Source of the DNA: an uncultured Actinomycetes bacterium
GTDB taxonomy: Bacteria; Actinomycetota; Actinomycetes; Nanopelagicales; Nanopelagicaceae
Length of the DNA stretch: 18,180 nt
NCBI GenBank assembly: GCA_903839585.1
Contig: CAIMCU010000150.1
Coordinates: 1 to 18,180 of the forward strand
Direction of reading: 5' to 3'
Made by a program: the position numbers and the translations under genes. Positions 9,367 through 16,360 of the stretch are shown here, piece after piece. Positions within the stretch are counted from its first letter, which is position 1. Each line of letters begins with the position of its first letter. The notes under the pieces were generated by a model. The model saw nothing but the letters and a program-made list of their open reading frames with translations, had not been told where the DNA came from and searched no databases.

Positions 9367-10485
9367 GTGCTCTCCTTCTACGTTCATATCCCTTACTGCA
9401 TCAAGCGCTGCGGATACTGTGACTTCAATACATACACACCTTCAGAGCTACAAGATGGCGCAACCCTTGAGATCGTTTCGGGTGATTACATCGATGCTGT
9501 TCTTAAGGAGTTAGAGAGCGCGCCAAGAGAGGCTGTCCCGACAATCTTCTTCGGGGGAGGAACACCATCTCTTTTGCCGCCTAAAGATCTAGGACGTGTA
9601 ATCACTGCTATAAAAGAGCGTAACGGCCTTATCCAGGATTGCGAGATAACACTTGAGGCAAACCCAGACTCCGTCACACCGGAGAAGCTCCAAGGGTTTA
9701 TCGATGCCGGCTTTAACAGAATCTCCTTTGGAATGCAGTCTGCCAAGCCACACGTTCTTGCAGCACTAGATCGCACACACAATCCAGAGAATGTGAAGAA
9801 GGCTGTTGATGCAGCTAGAGTGGTTGGGTTTTCAAGTATTAGCGTCGATCTAATTTATGGAACACCTGGTGAGTCCTTAGATGATTGGAGAGAGACTCTA
9901 ACCGCAGCGCTTGAGTTAGATATCGATCACATCAGCGCTTACGCATTGATTGTTGAAGAGGGCACAAAGCTAGCTGCACGGATTAAACGTTGAGAGCTCA
10001 CAATGCCAGATGATGATTTGATGGCCGATATGTATCTTCTTCTTGACTTTATGTGCGAGCAAGCAGGGTTTACTTGGTACGAGCTCTCTAACTGGTCAAA
10101 GGCAGGGCACGAGTGCAAACACAACGTTGCATACTGGAAATCACTCAACTGGTGGGGGCTCGGTCCCGGTGCTCACTCACACATAGATAAGAAACGTTTC
10201 TGGAACTTAAAGCATCCAAATACATACAAGACAAAGTTGTTTGCAGGGGATACGGTCATTCTTGGCTCTGAGGATTTAAGTGATGAGCAGCTTCATGATG
10301 AGGCTCTACTTCTTGCTATCCGAATGCGTGAAGGGGTCCCAAAGAATCTACTAAGTGATGTTCAGATAGCTAAGTTTGAAGAGTACGTGGCCTCAGAGGA
10401 TCTCATTCAAGAGAAAGAAGCCTTTGTTTTGACTACGAAGGGAAGGCTTCTTGCCGACCTTATCGTTCGCGAAGCGCTCTCCTAG
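9367..10485 (+). pseudogene. hemW: Radical-SAM heme chaperone HemW, interrupted by an in-frame UGA at codon 209
   Basis: Read through, this is a 372-residue HemW (HemN-like, coproporphyrinogen-oxidase family). The radical-SAM iron-sulfur motif CxxxCxxC is at C11, C15 and C18, and GGGTPS is at 63-68. Later come FGMQSA, DLIYGTPGES, and in the second half the CxHNxxYW and LGPGAHSH motifs. HemW delivers heme to respiratory proteins. The frame is broken by TGA 9991-9993; the residues on either side (ARIKR, stop, ELTMPDDD) match the family pattern RRGEL-MPDDD, so TGA probably replaces a glycine GGA codon. No frameshift occurs. The halves are 208 residues (9367-9993) and 160 residues from ATG 10003 (10003-10485); the second could reinitiate behind GAGAG at 9992-9996. 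Both halves keep conserved motifs, so the change is recent, a sequence error, or tolerated by readthrough or a split protein. Confidence 0.85.
9991..9993 (+). other. In-frame TGA stop inside hemW
   Basis: Codon 209 of hemW is TGA where the family has glycine in an R-G-E/D-L context. One G-to-T change from GGA explains it. ATG 10003 lies four codons downstream in the same frame, so reinitiation is possible. TGA is an ordinary stop elsewhere in the window (rsfS, rsmE, phoH, ybeY, FAH). Confidence 0.85.
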
Positions 10486-10495
10486 TTGCCTGAAG

Positions 10496-10501
10496 TAGGA
10501 T
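10496..10501 (+). promoter_or_regulatory. -10 box (TAGGAT) of a leaderless-type promoter for the DoxX-like gene
   Basis: TAGGAT ends six bases before ATG 10508, so transcription would begin at or next to the start codon. The gap holds TTACCC and no Shine-Dalgarno sequence. No -35 is evident. This TANNNT-N6-start spacing is the known arrangement of leaderless actinobacterial promoters and recurs at 13684 and 16678. Confidence 0.5.
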
Positions 10502-10507
10502 TTACCC

Positions 10508-10846
10508 ATGGATACTAAAGCCCAAGCAATTCTCGCCTTTCTAGCGGTCATCTTCGTTATCTCTGGTCTTTCAAAGGCAAGCGGTAATGAAAAGGGGCTC
10601 TCAGGTACTCGCGATGTAAATGTTCCAGATGGATTAGCGCGCATCGCAGGAGCGATCGAAGCGATTCTTGCCTTTGGATTAATCCTTGGTTTGAAATGGA
10701 ACTGGATGGCCATCTTCCCTCTTATTGGGCTGTGGTTCACAATGGCCGTTGCAATCGGACTTCATCTTCGTGCAGGAAAGATTCGCACAGCCTTTCCAGC
10801 CTTCTTCCTGCTCACACTTATCTCAATAGGCTTAGTACTTATTTAA
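10508..10846 (+). CDS. DoxX-like family small membrane protein
   Basis: A 112-residue, very hydrophobic protein with about four membrane segments (roughly 7-23, 44-62, 66-84 and 95-112). It has the DoxX-like signature FVISGLSKASG near the N-terminus and VPDGLARIAGAIEAILAFGLILGL in the middle. The DoxX superfamily includes membrane subunits linked to quinone or thiol redox chemistry, but most small members have no known function and none is claimed here. It lies between hemW and hrcA, with 22 bases upstream and only three bases before the hrcA start. It has a leaderless-type -10 box of its own, so it may drive transcription into hrcA-dnaJ. Confidence 0.75.
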   Translation: MDTKAQAILAFLAVIFVISGLSKASGNEKGLSGTRDVNVPDGLARIAGAIEAILAFGLILGLKWNWMAIFPLIGLWFTMAVAIGLHLRAGKIRTAFPAFFLLTLISIGLVLI

Positions 10847-10849
10847 TCT

Positions 10850-11872
10850 ATGCAGTCCACACGTCGCCTCGAAATCCTGCGTGCAATCGTCGATGAGTAC
10901 GTTGCAACGCAAGAGCCTGTTGGCTCTAAGGCGATCGCAGATAAAAGTCAGCTTGGTGTATCTCCTGCAACGATTCGCAATGAGATGGCGGTGCTTGAAG
11001 AGGAGGGTTTAATTACCCATCCCCACACAAGCGCAGGACGTATTCCAACAGATCTTGGTTACCGGGTTTTTGTAGATAAGTTAGCAACGGTTAAACCACT
11101 CTCTTCGGCTGAACGCCGTGCAATCGAGACCTTCCTTGAAGGCGCACTCGATCTCGATGATGTTGTGATGCGCACCGTGCGCCTGCTCGCAGATGTCACT
11201 AAGCAGGTAGCTGTGGTTCAGTACCCATCGATGATTAAGTCACGGGTTCGCCACGTAGAACTTGTCTCACTGACCTCTTCACGAATTATGATGATTTTAA
11301 TTACCGACTCTGGTCGGGTTGAACAGCGCGTCATCGAACTTAGCGAGGACGCCCCTGAAACCTTTATCTCAGCTCTTCGCACCAAATTAAATAATGCGGT
11401 TGCTGGCCAAAGGCTTCCCGATGTTGCAGATCGCATTACCGGAATCATGGAGTCCTACACGGCACGTGAGCGAAAAGATGTTGCTGTTGTTGTCTCTACT
11501 TTGATTGAGATGGCGATGGAGCGTCCAGAGGAGAAGGTTGTACTTGCAGGAACTGCAAATCTAGCCCGCTTTAAAGAGGACTTCAGTACAACTATCCACC
11601 CAGTTCTTGAAGCACTTGAAGAGCAGGTTGTCTTACTTCGCCTTCTAGGTGATGCCAATGACACGGTGCAGGTTCGTATTGGTAATGAGCAGAAGGAGAA
11701 CAACCTTCGCTCCACCTCACTTGTCACAGTCGGATACGGACATGAAAACTCACCATTAGGAGCTTTAGGAGTACTTGGGCCAACACGTATGGATTACGCA
11801 GGATCGATGTCAGCTGTCTCAGCTGTTGCTCGATATGTAGGCCGATACATAACAGAAGGTAGTATCGGCTAA
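10850..11872 (+). CDS. hrcA: Heat-inducible transcriptional repressor HrcA
   Basis: A 340-residue repressor that binds CIRCE inverted repeats upstream of groE/dnaK-type chaperone genes and depends on GroEL for activity. The N-terminal winged helix (about 1-75) includes EPVGSKAIADKSQLGVSPATIRNEMAVLEEEGLITHPHTSAGRIPTD, the hallmark of the family. The middle GAF-like domain and the C-terminal VRIGNE and LGPTRMDYAGSMSAV segments, preceding the YVGRYI helix, are also typical. Length is normal. I see no CIRCE element in the short upstream sequence, so it is probably not self-regulated through CIRCE here; targets would be the groES/groEL operons elsewhere. The next gene is dnaJ, the usual hrcA-dnaJ2 pair of actinobacteria. 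Confidence 0.97.
   Translation: MQSTRRLEILRAIVDEYVATQEPVGSKAIADKSQLGVSPATIRNEMAVLEEEGLITHPHTSAGRIPTDLGYRVFVDKLATVKPLSSAERRAIETFLEGALDLDDVVMRTVRLLADVTKQVAVVQYPSMIKSRVRHVELVSLTSSRIMMILITDSGRVEQRVIELSEDAPETFISALRTKLNNAVAGQRLPDVADRITGIMESYTARERKDVAVVVSTLIEMAMERPEEKVVLAGTANLARFKEDFSTTIHPVLEALEEQVVLLRLLGDANDTVQVRIGNEQKENNLRSTSLVTVGYGHENSPLGALGVLGPTRMDYAGSMSAVSAVARYVGRYITEGSIG
11860..11865 (+). promoter_or_regulatory. Possible internal -10 box (TAGTAT) upstream of dnaJ
   Basis: TAGTAT lies in the last codons of hrcA, nine bases before the dnaJ ATG 11875. The same hexamer with the same nine-base gap precedes phoH. dnaJ also follows hrcA by only two bases and may simply be cotranscribed, so this is a weak call. 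Confidence 0.25.
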
Positions 11873-11874
11873 TA

Positions 11875-12984
11875 ATGTCTGATCACTACCAAACCCTCGG
11901 AGTAGGGCGCGATGCAAGCGCGGATGAAATCAAAAAGGCGTACCGCAAAATTGCTCGCGAACTTCATCCAGATGTAAACCCAGATCCAGCTGTTCAAGAT
12001 AAGTTCAAAGAGGTAACAGCTGCGTATGAAGTGTTAAGTGATCCCCAAAAGCGTCAGAGCTACGACATGGGCGGATCGGGTTTCGGTGGCTTCGGCGGTA
12101 ACTTCGGACCCGGTGGATTTAGCGACATCATGGACGCCTTCTTTGGTGGTGGCGGTAACCGTGGACCACGTCCACGTATGCGACAGGGACAAGATGCCCT
12201 GATTCGCGTTGAGGTCGATCTCAATGAAGCATGCTTTGGTACTGAGCGAGATATCTCCGTTGAGAACGCGATTACATGTACGAAGTGCGAAGGCTCAGGA
12301 TGTGCGAACAACTCCCACCCAGAGATGTGTCAGATATGTAAAGGTCGCGGTGAAACACAGCAGGTACAGCGCAGCATTATTGGTCAGGTAATGACCTCTC
12401 GCCCATGTAACGCATGTGGTGGGTATGGCAGCGTTATTAAAGAGCCATGCCGCGAGTGTGCAGGCGATGGTCGAGTACGTGCGAGACAAAATATAAGTAT
12501 CAAGATTCCTGCAGGAGTTGAAACAGGAAATCGAATTCAAATGGCTGGACGCGGTGAAGTCGGTGCAGGGGGAGGACCTGCCGGCGACCTCTACGTTGAG
12601 ATAGTTGAGTCAGAGCACCCAACACTTCTGCGCGATGGCGACACATTGCACTTAGCGATTGAGGTTTCATTTGTCGCTGCAACCCTTGGCACCGATGTTG
12701 AAGTTGAGACCCTTGATGGCAAGGAGAAGGTTCACATTAAAGCGGGCACCCAGGGTGGTGCAACGCATCGGATTAAGGGCAAGGGCATGACAAGGCTTCG
12801 CACCAATAGCCGTGGAGATTTAGTTGTACATATCGAAGTTGCGACACCTCACAAGTTAAAAAGAGATGAGGAAGAGCTGCTTCGTAAGTTCGCAGCCTCT
12901 CGTGGTGAAAAACCAGGGGATGTAAAGATCAAAAGCCATGATCAAGGCTTCTTTAGTAAGTTCCGCGAAGCCTTCGGTCGATAA
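11875..12984 (+). CDS. dnaJ: Chaperone protein DnaJ (DnaJ2 type)
   Basis: A 369-residue type I Hsp40 co-chaperone that stimulates the DnaK ATPase and delivers substrates. The J domain (about 1-65) has HPD at 31-33. A Gly/Phe-rich linker follows (about 66-100, GGFGGNFGPGGF). The zinc-binding region (135-199) has four CxxCxGxG repeats: CTKCEGSG, CQICKGRG, CNACGGYG and CRECAGDG. The C-terminal substrate-binding domains include IPAGVETGNRIQMAGRGEVG. All zinc cysteines are intact. It pairs with hrcA as in other actinobacteria, where a second dnaJ usually sits with dnaK and grpE. Its TAA overlaps the rsmE ATG by one base (TAATG), indicating coupling. Confidence 0.98.
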   Translation: MSDHYQTLGVGRDASADEIKKAYRKIARELHPDVNPDPAVQDKFKEVTAAYEVLSDPQKRQSYDMGGSGFGGFGGNFGPGGFSDIMDAFFGGGGNRGPRPRMRQGQDALIRVEVDLNEACFGTERDISVENAITCTKCEGSGCANNSHPEMCQICKGRGETQQVQRSIIGQVMTSRPCNACGGYGSVIKEPCRECAGDGRVRARQNISIKIPAGVETGNRIQMAGRGEVGAGGGPAGDLYVEIVESEHPTLLRDGDTLHLAIEVSFVAATLGTDVEVETLDGKEKVHIKAGTQGGATHRIKGKGMTRLRTNSRGDLVVHIEVATPHKLKRDEEELLRKFAASRGEKPGDVKIKSHDQGFFSKFREAFGR

Positions 12985-13691
12985 TGCTTACCCTCTTCTT
13001 TGTTGATGATCTACCAACAACTGTTGGTGCAACCTATGAGTTCAACAACGATGATGCGCTGCACGCTATTCGAGTTCTACGTGCTCAGATAGAGGATCTT
13101 TACGCACTCTCTGATGGACAGGGTGCTTGGTCCAAGGTTCGCGTTCGAAGCGTTGCCAAGAAGTCGATGACGGTTGAGGTTATCGAGTCAGGCACGCAGG
13201 AGCCGCTAGCAACTCACTTCAGCGTTGTCCAAGCGATTCCAAAGGGTGATCGAGTAAAAGAGTCGGTTGAAATGCTTACCGAGGGCGGCGTCGATCGAAT
13301 TCTTATGTGGGCTTCAGCTAGATCTATCGGTAAAGGTAGCGACAAACTTCAGATAACTGCGCGCGAGGCAAGTAAGCAGTCTCGGCGTTATCGAATTCCA
13401 ACCGTATCTGGCGCGGTCACAACCGCAGATGTTGTCGATGAGATTGCAAAGGCAGATCTTGCCCTTGTTCTCCATGAAGGCGCTGTTAAAAAAATCTCTG
13501 AACTCGTCAAACCTGGGGCTAAAAAGGTACTCATCATCATCGGCCCAGAAGGTGGGTTAACCGATGAAGAGGTAGAGAGCTTTGCGGCAGCTGGTGCGCA
13601 GGTTGCGCTCATGGGCCGCCCAATCCTTCGCTCTGCCCATGCGGGTCTTGCCGCACTTTCTGCAGTAAACGCCTGTCTGCAGGTATGGTGA
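12984..13691 (+). CDS. rsmE: 16S rRNA (uracil-1498-N3)-methyltransferase RsmE
   Basis: A 235-residue SPOUT-class methyltransferase that modifies U1498 of 16S rRNA, near the decoding site, in the assembled 30S subunit. An N-terminal PUA-like domain (ALHAIRVLRAQ ... DGQGAW) is followed by the trefoil-knot domain with KGDRVKESVEMLTEGGVDRI, IIGPEGGLTDEEV (GPEGG from residue 187) and GRPILRSAHAGLAAL. The last of these is the S-adenosylmethionine-binding loop in the form seen in actinobacteria. Length fits. ATG 12984 overlaps the dnaJ stop by one base; the TGA at 13689-13691 overlaps the candidate -10 box of the following gene. Confidence 0.95.
   Translation: MLTLFFVDDLPTTVGATYEFNNDDALHAIRVLRAQIEDLYALSDGQGAWSKVRVRSVAKKSMTVEVIESGTQEPLATHFSVVQAIPKGDRVKESVEMLTEGGVDRILMWASARSIGKGSDKLQITAREASKQSRRYRIPTVSGAVTTADVVDEIAKADLALVLHEGAVKKISELVKPGAKKVLIIIGPEGGLTDEEVESFAAAGAQVALMGRPILRSAHAGLAALSAVNACLQVW
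13684..13689 (+). promoter_or_regulatory. -10 box (TATGGT) of a leaderless-type promoter for the HIT gene
   Basis: TATGGT overlaps the rsmE stop and ends six bases before GTG 13696. The gap (GATTAC) contains no Shine-Dalgarno sequence. Spacing is the same as at 10496 and 16678. No -35 is evident. Confidence 0.45.
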
Positions 13692-13695
13692 TTAC

Positions 13696-14043
13696 GTGGA
13701 GTTAAAGGATGATTGCATCTTCTGCAAAATCATTACAGGAGATATTCCTGCAGAGATTGTCTTTCGAAGTGAGAACGTTGTAGCTTTTAATGATCTCAAT
13801 CCGCAAGCACCAACACATGTGCTTCTTGTTCCAACGATTCACACCGAAAATGCTGCAGGGCTAGCAAAGATCTCAGCAACGATTACAGCCGCTCTTTTTT
13901 CTGCCGCAGATGAGATTGCAACCGAACGCGCTCTCACCGGGTATCGCACCGTCTTTAACACCGGCGAATCAGCGGGCCAGAGCGTCTTTCACGCTCACCT
14001 TCACCTACTCGGCGGGCGTGGGCTCGCATGGCCACCCGGTTAA
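13696..14043 (+). CDS. HIT domain (histidine triad) nucleotide-binding protein
   Basis: A 115-residue HINT-type protein. DDCIFCKIITGDIPAEIVF at the N-terminus and the catalytic triad H99-A-H101-L-H103 within SVFHAHLHLLGGR are diagnostic. Such enzymes hydrolyse AMP-lysine or other nucleoside phosphoramidates; the physiological substrate is unknown in most bacteria. The C-terminus GLAWPPG is the normal HINT ending. C7 and C10 resemble the CxxC pair of zinc-binding HIT members, but I do not see the full zinc site. The position between rsmE and phoH is common in actinobacteria. GTG 13696 is the first start and has no Shine-Dalgarno sequence. Confidence 0.93.
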   Translation: MELKDDCIFCKIITGDIPAEIVFRSENVVAFNDLNPQAPTHVLLVPTIHTENAAGLAKISATITAALFSAADEIATERALTGYRTVFNTGESAGQSVFHAHLHLLGGRGLAWPPG

Positions 14044-14046
14044 AAG

Positions 14047-14052
14047 TAGTAT
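14047..14052 (+). promoter_or_regulatory. -10 box (TAGTAT) upstream of phoH
   Basis: TAGTAT lies in the 18-base gap between the HIT gene and phoH, nine bases before ATG 14062, so any leader would be zero to three bases. There is no Shine-Dalgarno sequence in the gap and no clear -35. This could be the promoter of the phoH-ybeY-corC-cdd block. Confidence 0.45.
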
Positions 14053-14061
14053 CACGCCCAT

Positions 14062-15045
14062 ATGGAGCGCATGTTAATCACCGTCCCACCCGCCATCGCC
14101 ATGGTCACTCTGGTTGGCGCAAATGATGCAAACCTTCGCGTTATCGAAGCCTCGTTTCCATCTGTCAACATCACTGTTCGCGGAAATGAAATTACTTTGC
14201 GCGGTCCTCACGTTGACTGCCTGGCTCTAGAAAAACTCTTTGCAGAGATGATGGTTGTTATCCGTTCAGGACAGGCTCTTACGGCCGACGCTGTAACTCG
14301 CAGTATCTCAATGCTAGAAAGTGATCCTGTAGATCACCCAAGCGAAGTTCTCTCACTCAACATCGTCAGCAACCGCGGACGCACGATTCGTCCAAAGACG
14401 GCTAACCAAAAGCGTTATGTAGATGCCATCGACGAGAACACCATCACCTTTGGTATTGGACCTGCCGGAACTGGAAAGACTTACTTAGCGATGGCTAAAG
14501 CGGTCGCTGCTTTGCAAGCAAAAAAGGTTAACCGAATTATTCTGACACGCCCGGCAGTTGAAGCAGGCGAGCACCTTGGCTTCTTACCAGGAACTCTTAG
14601 CGAAAAGATCGATCCATATCTTCGTCCGCTCTTTGATGCGCTGCATGACATGATCGACTCAGAGGCGATTCCTCGCCTGATGCAATCAGGTGTTATTGAG
14701 GTAGCTCCTCTTGCTTACATGCGCGGTCGCACACTTAACGACTCCTTTATTATCTTGGATGAGGCTCAGAACACGACACCAGAACAGATGAAGATGTTCC
14801 TAACCCGCCTTGGCTTTGGATCAAAGATGATCATCACAGGTGATGTCACTCAGGTAGATCTACCAAACGGTGCCAACTCAGGGCTTCGCATCATTCGCAG
14901 CATTCTTGAAGGTGTTAACGACATCGAGTTTATGGACCTTACCGCAGAGGATGTGGTGCGCCACAAGCTCATCGGTGACATCGTTAAGGCGTATGAAATC
15001 TACGACGAAAATAAACAATCACTTCGTCCAATTCGCAATACATGA
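14062..15045 (+). CDS. phoH: PhoH-like ATPase (YbeZ type)
   Basis: A 327-residue P-loop ATPase. An N-terminal KH-like RNA-binding region (about 15-85) precedes the ATPase domain with TANQKRYVDAI, Walker A GPAGTGKT (133-140) and Walker B FIILDEAQN (D233, E234). RPAVEAGEHLGFLPG, MRGRTLNDSF and ITGDVTQVDLP are further family motifs. YbeZ-type PhoH works with the RNase YbeY in rRNA maturation and ribosome quality control, and ybeY follows directly with a four-base ATGA overlap, the same phoH-ybeY-corC order as E. coli ybeZ-ybeY-ybeX. It is cytoplasmic. ATG 14062 is used; ATG 14071 is possible but lies further from the -10 box. Confidence 0.95.
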   Translation: MERMLITVPPAIAMVTLVGANDANLRVIEASFPSVNITVRGNEITLRGPHVDCLALEKLFAEMMVVIRSGQALTADAVTRSISMLESDPVDHPSEVLSLNIVSNRGRTIRPKTANQKRYVDAIDENTITFGIGPAGTGKTYLAMAKAVAALQAKKVNRIILTRPAVEAGEHLGFLPGTLSEKIDPYLRPLFDALHDMIDSEAIPRLMQSGVIEVAPLAYMRGRTLNDSFIILDEAQNTTPEQMKMFLTRLGFGSKMIITGDVTQVDLPNGANSGLRIIRSILEGVNDIEFMDLTAEDVVRHKLIGDIVKAYEIYDENKQSLRPIRNT

Positions 15046-15479
15046 GCCTCGAACTTACAAATAAGTCAGGCGCCCTCGTTCCATCGGAGGAGGTGACCTC
15101 TCTTATGGCCTTTGCTATTGATTACATGGAGCTTCACCCTGAGTGTGAACTCAACCTCACCTTTGTCGATGAGATTGAGATGGAGGCGCTACATATTAAG
15201 TGGATGGATGAGCCAGGATCTACCGATGTTCTCTCTTTTCCTATGGATATGCCAGAGAGCAAAGTGGATGTTGTAACCCTTGGAGATATTGTGATTGCCC
15301 CAGCTGTTGCAGAGCGCCAAGCGCTTGAAGCTGGCCATGATCGAAACCATGAGATTTATATTCTTGCAACACACGGTCTACTTCATATTCTCGGCTACGA
15401 CCACGCGGATAAGGATGAAGAGAAGGTTATGTTTGATCTTCAAGAGTCGATCGTTGCGAAATGGAAGAAGAGTTCATGA
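15042..15479 (+). CDS. ybeY: Endoribonuclease YbeY (rRNA maturation)
   Basis: A 145-residue metal-dependent RNase of the UPF0054 family. The zinc motif H111-G-L-L-H115-I-L-G-Y-D-H121 is complete (H3-x5-H), and DEPGSTDVLSFPMD, with the conserved TDVLSFP, and LGDIVIAP are present. YbeY takes part in 16S rRNA 3'-end processing and 70S quality control. Its ATG overlaps the phoH stop (ATGA at 15042-15045) and has no separate Shine-Dalgarno sequence, so translation depends on coupling to phoH. The corC start overlaps its own end. Confidence 0.97.
   Translation: MSLELTNKSGALVPSEEVTSLMAFAIDYMELHPECELNLTFVDEIEMEALHIKWMDEPGSTDVLSFPMDMPESKVDVVTLGDIVIAPAVAERQALEAGHDRNHEIYILATHGLLHILGYDHADKDEEKVMFDLQESIVAKWKKSS
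15463..15472 (+). promoter_or_regulatory. Ribosome binding site deciding the corC start (GGAAGAAGAG)
   Basis: This purine run lies within the last ybeY codons, three to twelve bases before ATG 15476. It favours ATG 15476 over ATG 15461, which would place the run inside corC as extra Glu codons. Confidence 0.55.
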
Positions 15480-16360
15480 ATCCGATTGATGGTTTGGCAA
15501 AGTTCCTTATTGGAATTGGAAACCTCTTAACTCCAGGTAAACCCTTTGGCGCAGGACGAGTCTTTAACGAGAAAGAGATGCGCGAGTTCTTAGAACTTGC
15601 CCAAAAGCGCGGATTGGTCGATGCAAATCAACAGGAGATGATTAACTCAGTCTTCGAGCTAGGAGACACCCTTGCTCGCGAACTCATGGTTCCGCGTACT
15701 GAGATGGTGTGGATCGAGCGCGATAAGACTCTGCGCCAAGCTCTATCCCTTGCACTTCGCTCTGGTTATTCACGAATTCCAGTAGCGGGCGAGAACCTCG
15801 ATGACATTATCGGTATCGCCTACATTAAAGACTTAGCAAAGAGATCTCATGATCACCGCGAGGCTGAGAGCGTTGAGAGGGTAGAACAACTAGTACGCCC
15901 AGCTGTCTTTATTCCAGAGATTAAGAACGCTGCCGAACTGCTTCGCGAAATGCAGCGCGATCAGATTCATATGGCCATAGTTATCGATGAGTACGGCGGA
16001 ACCGCTGGAATCATTACCATCGAGGACATCATCGAAGAGATTGTTGGCGAGATAGCTGATGAGTTTGATGATCAGGTAGAGAACTTTGTCTGGCTATCAG
16101 ATGACAAGGCGCGCGCTAAAGCTTCTCTGCACATTGAAGATCTTGCCGATGAGTTAAAGCTTGAGATTGAAAAGGATGAGGATGTCGACACCATCGGTGG
16201 CTTGATGGCGCAGGAGCTTGGCCGTGTGCCGATTGCTGGAAGTACAATCTCTCTTAAAGGTTGGAAGGTAACCTCAGAGAGACCAATCGGGCGCCGCCGC
16301 AGAATTAGTAGCGTCATGATTGAACGCATTAAGGATGAGGAGGTGCAAAACCGTGAGTAG
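15476..16360 (+). CDS. corC: CorC/HlyC family CBS-domain protein without a membrane domain
   Basis: From ATG 15476 the protein has 294 residues: a short N-terminal segment, a pair of CBS domains (ELMVPRTEMVWI ... SRIPVAGENLDDIIGIAYIKDL and HMAIVIDEYGGTAGIITIEDIIEEIVGEI), and a C-terminal CorC_HlyC domain (VDTIGGLMAQELGRVPIAG). These proteins are tied to magnesium/cobalt efflux or resistance; E. coli CorC (YbeX, 292 residues) also affects ribosome maturation. Many actinobacterial homologues at this locus carry an N-terminal DUF21 membrane domain, which is absent: only one weak hydrophobic stretch (DGLAKFLIGIGNLL) remains. The start at 15476 gives an ATGA overlap with ybeY and a well-placed Shine-Dalgarno sequence; ATG 15461 would add only five residues (MEEEF). 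Confidence 0.92.
   Translation: MNPIDGLAKFLIGIGNLLTPGKPFGAGRVFNEKEMREFLELAQKRGLVDANQQEMINSVFELGDTLARELMVPRTEMVWIERDKTLRQALSLALRSGYSRIPVAGENLDDIIGIAYIKDLAKRSHDHREAESVERVEQLVRPAVFIPEIKNAAELLREMQRDQIHMAIVIDEYGGTAGIITIEDIIEEIVGEIADEFDDQVENFVWLSDDKARAKASLHIEDLADELKLEIEKDEDVDTIGGLMAQELGRVPIAGSTISLKGWKVTSERPIGRRRRISSVMIERIKDEEVQNRE
16337..16345 (+). promoter_or_regulatory. Near-perfect Shine-Dalgarno (GAGGAGGTG) for the Cdd-like gene
   Basis: The sequence complements the 16S anti-Shine-Dalgarno over its full core and ends seven bases before GTG 16353 (nine from the last G of AGGAGG). It lies inside the corC C-terminal codons and sets the start of the next gene. Confidence 0.8.

Noticed and set aside
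9991..9993. UGA recoded as glycine (as in Gracilibacteria/SR1) or as selenocysteine in hemW
   Set aside because: TGA ends rsfS, rsmE, phoH, ybeY and the FAH gene at family-typical C-termini, so it is a normal stop. The expected residue is glycine rather than cysteine, and I see no evidence for a selenocysteine insertion structure.
10830..10850. CIRCE element controlling hrcA
   Set aside because: No TTAGCACTC / GAGTGCTAA inverted repeat occurs in the short DoxX-hrcA junction or nearby.
15461..15475. ATG 15461 as the corC start
   Set aside because: It would add only MEEEF, whose codons form the Shine-Dalgarno sequence for ATG 15476, and the later start gives the ATGA overlap typical of coupled genes.
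16320..16352. ATG 16320 as the start of the Cdd-like gene
   Set aside because: It would translate through a near-perfect Shine-Dalgarno sequence at 16337-16345 placed correctly for GTG 16353, and would add basic residues inside the corC coding region.
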